Assembly (NCBI GenBank): GCA_018894105.1
Contig: CM032128.1
Coordinates: 25,649,001-25,713,000, forward strand
Direction of reading: 5' to 3'
DNA from: Jacaranda mimosifolia
Taxonomy: Eukaryota > Streptophyta > Magnoliopsida > Lamiales > Bignoniaceae
Length of the DNA stretch: 64,000 nucleotides
In this document: positions 59,860-64,000 of the stretch, piece after piece
Position numbering within the stretch: the stretch's first letter is position 1
How the letters are laid out: each line of letters opens with the position of its first letter
The notes under the pieces: model-generated
What the model saw: the letters and a program-made list of their open reading frames with translations, nothing else
Database searches by the model: none
What the model was told of the DNA's origin: nothing
Position numbers and translations under genes: made by a program

Positions 59860-60211
59860 TTAACTACATCTATATGTGATACTGAAAGTATTTACGTAAG
59901 AAGAAACAAAAGAAATGAGATATAAACATACATTTTTATGACGAAACCTAGAAAACAAAAAAACGTTACCTAAAGAGTACCAAAAAGAAAATGAAATTAA
60001 ATTAGATTTTCAATTTATGGCTTTTATTTCATTAGAGGAAGAGAAAAAAATAACATTTGGAATAATTATAGAGTATACAAATAGGTGTAAAATAAAAAAC
60101 GATCTCAACTAAACCTATAAATAAACACACACAAATAAGCAAGAAATAGTTATAATAAAAAACTAATCGTAAACCATAATATCTCCAAACAGAGACAGAG
60201 AGCACCCTGCA

Positions 60212-61324
60212 TAGGCCTGTAAATGGGTAGGGTATTACCCTACCCAGACCCAAAATGTCATATCCATACCCATACCTGTACCCATACTTATTAAATATAA
60301 TGTAATGGGTATGGGTAGGGTCTATACCCATAAATTACCCATGTACCCATACCCATACATTACCCATTACTTTATATTTAAATTTAATTTATGAATCTAA
60401 AAATTGTTTATACCGAAATCAAATTTATATTAATGATAAACTTTTTATATATAAAAATTATAAATATGTGAATGAGCGGTAACAATTAAATAAATTTTTT
60501 TATTAAAAATTAAATTAAATTAATAAAATTAATAAATTGAGATTGCAATTTTTTTAAAAAAATTGAAATAGCATAGCAACAGTTGAACACTTTTTATTAA
60601 TAAAATTAATAATGGAATAAATATTTTTATAAAAACAGTTAATAAAATTAATTTTGCTAATGAATAAAGTTTATTAATATAGAAATTAACTGTTTTTATA
60701 AAATTAAATATAGAAAAAGTTTTTGCTCTTAAACTGTTTTTATTAACTATTTTTTTAATAAACTGTATATAAACCGTATTTTTTTAATAAAATATTTTTA
60801 TTCACTATTTTTTTAATAAACTGTATGTTTTTTTAATAAACTATTTTTATTAACTGTTTTTTTAATAAACTGTTTTTATTAAATTTTTTTAATAAATTGT
60901 TTTTATGAACTGTTTTAATTAACTACTTTTAAACTGTATTTTTTTTTAATTAGCAAAAAGTTTAACTGCTAATAATATTAATAAAGTTTAACTATTATAT
61001 TAATAAAATAGTTAATTTAATTAGCAAAAAGTTTAAAATTAATTAAGTTAAATTTAATGATTAAATTAAATATAGAAAAAAAATTATTTTTTGTTGTCAT
61101 ATGCAAAATAATATTTTTAGTATATATTAAGAAAATTAGTGTATACATTAAAAACATAAGTCTAATAGACTAGACCCAATGGGTCTTGGGTTAGTTAGGG
61201 TAGGGTAGGATTAGGGTCTCATTCTTTTGGGTATTTTAGGGTAGGGTAAAAATTGAATATTTTTGTATAGGTATTTTAGGGTATGGGTATGGGTAGGATG
61301 ATACCCTACCCATTTACAGGCCTA
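60212..61324. mobile_element. hAT-type MITE with GGGTA-rich ends
   Basis: The ends are TAGGCCTGTAAATGGGTAGG and, inverted, the same, with perfect 8-bp TSDs ACCCTGCA at 60204-60211 and 61325-61332. Subterminal zones repeat ATGGGTA/TACCCAT words densely (60290-60370 and 61190-61310). The centre is AT-rich with many CTGTTTTTATTAA units. The minus-strand frame at 60032-60331 is Tyr/Gly-rich only because of these repeats. No transposase. Confidence 0.95.
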
Positions 61325-61332
61325 ACCCTGCA

Positions 61333-62470
61333 TAAACCAACATCAAGCACGACATCAATCAATTCAACTTTTCATCGATACAATGGCCTTTGGCCCAATT
61401 ATTTCCCACTACAGACTGCCACGAACACAAAATTATGGGGCCTGAAAATCTGTCAGAATTAACTTTTTCTATAAATCTAAAATGATATGTAGTATGAAAT
61501 ACTAAATCTCTAAACCATTATTATGATGAATCTAAGAACATTATTTTGATTGTTATAAGAATAGCGGCATTGATGATAATAATAAAATGTATATAATGAC
61601 ATAGAGAAAATTTTTGTGGATATGTAAAGTCGAGCCGAGCCCATATGCTGCAAAACTCTAGACGGCACCTGAAAATAGTTGAATATGCAAATGAATTCAA
61701 GCAAAACAACAACCATGAAGACCTTTATGCCCATAAGCAGTAGATGTCTGGCGGTTGCAAATAAGAAAACAAAAGTTGCATACATAACCATGGTTACACT
61801 GTTGGGAATTATTTCAAGTATGTTTGACTACTCGAAATAATTTAATATTGAAAAGTTGATTTAATTATGGAAAATTATGCTTTTCCACTGCTAGCAACTT
61901 CATTTATGTATTATTAACTTCACTTCAAAGTCATAAATTAGATCATTAAAAATACGTCAATATGAATTTCGAACAATGAAAGAACCTAATTTTATATATA
62001 AAACCTGATTTTGGAAGAATTTAAGACCCAACTGGTGCTGCAAGAAACTAAAAGTTAATTAGGTCGGCATCCTGCATAAAATATGAACACGAATTAAGTT
62101 GCTGTATAAACTGTGTTGGAAAATTTTTAAAACCCACCAAAAGAACAACTAAGAATGGATGGATGACAAAGAAATTACAAAAGGTTTTCAAATTTTGAAT
62201 TAGGTTGAAAACAAGATTAAAAAGGGGTTTCAGATAATGGGGAGAGGAAATGTAAAGGAGTTTGAAATAGTAGGAGAAGTTTCTGATAATAGGAAGAGGA
62301 AGTGGAAAGAAGTTTAGGACGGTGGGGGGTAGATTATTTGTGGGCATATTTTTATCAAATAACAATTTGGTATGGCAGCCTAGAAACTGCCAGTTGGTGA
62401 GTGTAAAGGGGCTTCACTTTTTAAATAGTATAGATATAGATATAGATATAGATATAGATGAGAATATATT
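61333..62470. other. Intergenic, no gene recognised
   Basis: No domain-bearing frame. The minus-strand frames at 61510-61791 and 62048-62365 lack motifs. A GATATA microsatellite (62430-62459) ends the stretch. Confidence 0.5.
62430..62459 (+). repeat. (GATATA)n microsatellite
   Basis: Five near-perfect ATAGAT/GATATA units lie directly beside the left end of the following inverted-repeat element. Confidence 0.85.
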
Positions 62471-62474
62471 TTAG

Positions 62475-64000
62475 GACAAATCACATAATTAATCTCTAAA
62501 GTTTTACTCTAAAATCATTTTAATTCTCAATTTTCAAAAGTTCATCTGTCAGTCCCTAACGTTAATATATCGTTTCATTTTAGTCTTCAAAACCATTTTC
62601 CGACGGTATTTTATCGGAAAATTGATTAATTTTGACTTTTTAAAGGCAAAATTGTCAATTTATGATTTTATGTTCCACTTTAGTCCCAATTTAAGGTTTT
62701 ATATTCTACTTTAATCCCTATGTTACTTTTTCTTTTTTCTTTTTTTAAGAAAAATTACATTTCACCTCCTATGAAAATGGAAAAGGGCAAAAAAAACCCC
62801 TTATGAGAAAAAATAGGCAAAAAACTTTCTTGTGTTTTGAAAATTATGCACGCCGCCTCCGTCCTGATTTGATTCAATTTAACCCTAATTTTAACATATA
62901 AAGACTATATTATCCTTAATTATGACTATTATCCTTAATTATTTTATATTTTCAATTTAATTTATTTTTTTAAGTATATTTCCGTATATCTTCTTTCATC
63001 ACCTTTAAATTTAAAACCTAATTTTAGTTTTTGTATTTTCATTTCTCTAATTTATTCTAATTTTTTAATTTTTGTATATATTATATACTTTATATAATAT
63101 ATACAAATATATAATATAAATATATATTTACGTTATATGTATGTATTATATATTTATATATAATATATTTGTATATGATATCTACTAATAAATAAATATA
63201 AATATGTACATAAATATATAAAAATACTATATAATTATATTTATATAACGATCTCACCCACCCGTGCATCTTGTACTCTCTGTAACCCCCTCCCCACCCC
63301 CAACTGCCCCACCCCCACCACTTAGTGGTTGGTCATGGCAGCTACCATAAGCAAACCCACCTCCTATACACCGCACTTTTGTAAACCTCATCCTACCCCC
63401 CAACTCCTTCGTCCCCACCCAACTATGCAACTACCGGTGCAAATGGGCTATGATAGCCATGATCGCCACACCGCTTTGAAAAACAACAACCATGGCTGTT
63501 GTTTTCCAAGCTACCATGGTCGCACCTTCACCATGGCCACTATTATTCACGTCAATGATCCATTCAGATTGTTTTTGAAATAGTTGTTCAATCATTCCAA
63601 GAGAATAGATATCTATGACATTAAATCAATTAATTAAGCATTTTAGATTGATTGAACTAACAACTAAATATAAAAATACCTGCGTGTCCTGGGGCAGTAT
63701 GGTCTCAGTACAAAGTGATGTTTATATATTTAAGAATGGATAACTTCGATGAATAGCAAAGAATGTAGCACAATTTCTACCAATTAAAAATATTTTAGTG
63801 CTTTTATCATATAATTATCAAATATATTAAGAAATGTAGCTGTTGGCATAAAAAAAATAAAGAAAAAGTGATATAGGGATTAAAGTGGAACATAAAATCT
63901 TAAATTGGACTAAAGTGGAACATAAAATCTTAAATTGACAATTTTGCCTTTAAAAAGTCAAAATTCGTTAATTTTTCCGGCCAAATACCGCCGAAAAATA
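62475..64000. mobile_element. Element with long terminal inverted repeats, cut by window end
   Basis: The left stretch 62580-62740 and the right stretch 63846-64000 are inverse copies: TTTTGACTTTTTAAAGGCAA, AAAATTGTCAATTTA and ATTTTATGTTCCACTTTAGT all recur inverted. The left outer end is probably near 62475 (CACATAATTAATCTCTAAAG), while the right outer end lies beyond the window. The middle includes a GC-cored MULE-like segment. The superfamily is not proven, but long terminal repeats of this style are common in MULEs. Confidence 0.7.
62747..63600. mobile_element. GC-cored MULE-like segment (left end and core)
   Basis: The left end (AAATTACATTTCACCTCCTATG, then AAAAAAAACCCCTTATGAG and AAAATAGGC) follows the same wording as the MULE at 11860 (GAATTGCATTTTACCTCCCTG, then AAAAATCCCCCTAAG and AAATAGGC). 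A TA-rich zone (63070-63245) and a GC-rich core (63250-63590) with CCACCCC runs and ACCATGG palindromes follow. I could not find the right terminal repeat. Confidence 0.6.

Larger units (their letters stand above)
31533..59864 (+). mobile_element. Ty1/copia retrotransposon, multiply interrupted
   Basis: This is one copia element read on the plus strand: 5' LTR (31538 to about 35744), leader, gag from 47707, pol to about 52690, polypurine tract 53251-53259, 3' LTR (53260 to about 59859). The candidate TSD is ttaag (31533-31537) against ttaac (59860-59864). Five insertions account for most of its 28-kb footprint: solo LTR 32234-35295, CACTA 35939-37536, MULE 37888-47623, MULE about 47950-49186, hAT 54208-59596. 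Removing them leaves about 7.3 kb. All coding domains carry stops. The LTR 3' border and the primer site are not certain. Confidence 0.85.

Noticed and set aside
60032..60331. 99-codon Tyr/Gly-rich minus-strand frame
   Set aside because: It is produced by the ATGGGTA/TACCCAT subterminal repeats of the hAT MITE.

Overview
This window looks like AT-rich intergenic DNA from a dicot-like flowering plant. The species cannot be told from the sequence. I find no intact host gene, rRNA, tRNA or CRISPR array. Nearly every recognisable coding stretch is a decayed transposable element (TE) or an endogenous viral relic, and most element borders can be fixed by target-site duplications (TSDs) that I read directly.

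Layout. 0.2-1.1 kb and 2.99-3.68 kb hold two unrelated Myb/SANT-like relics (the first type is usually tied to PIF/Harbinger elements), and about 5.4 kb holds a GRF-type zinc-finger fragment. 8.69-22.65 kb is a decayed autonomous Mutator-like element (MULE). Its broken transposase has an intron made of ~105-bp tandem repeats. A 1.5-kb MULE (11860-13370) and a Ty3/gypsy structure (14702-22258) sit inside it. The gypsy structure keeps gag and protease but no reverse transcriptase, RNase H or integrase, and it carries a second copy of its own genomic flank internally. 24.2-26.6 kb holds a 0.72-kb foldback element and a hAT-type element with a second hAT-like element inside. 26.6-31.5 kb is AT-rich DNA without recognisable genes.

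31.54-59.86 kb is one Ty1/copia retrotransposon of roughly 7 kb stretched to 28 kb by insertions. These are a gypsy-type solo LTR in its 5' LTR at the TATA box, a CACTA element and a large MULE in its leader, another MULE in gag, and a hAT element in its 3' LTR. That hAT element itself carries a 1.8-kb insertion. The large MULE (37888-47623) contains the most striking structure: a head-to-head inverted duplication of a caulimovirid-type endogenous pararetrovirus. Its arms are about 3.6 kb, the spacer is 0.2 kb, and one arm carries a hAT MITE. 60.2-61.3 kb is another hAT-type MITE. The last 1.5 kb is the left part of an element with long terminal inverted repeats around another GC-cored MULE.

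The window is therefore an archive of ordered insertions rather than a gene cluster. The pararetroviral inverted repeat could yield long hairpin RNA if it is transcribed, which makes it a candidate locus for RNA silencing of related viruses; this is inference. All coding parts carry stops or frameshifts.
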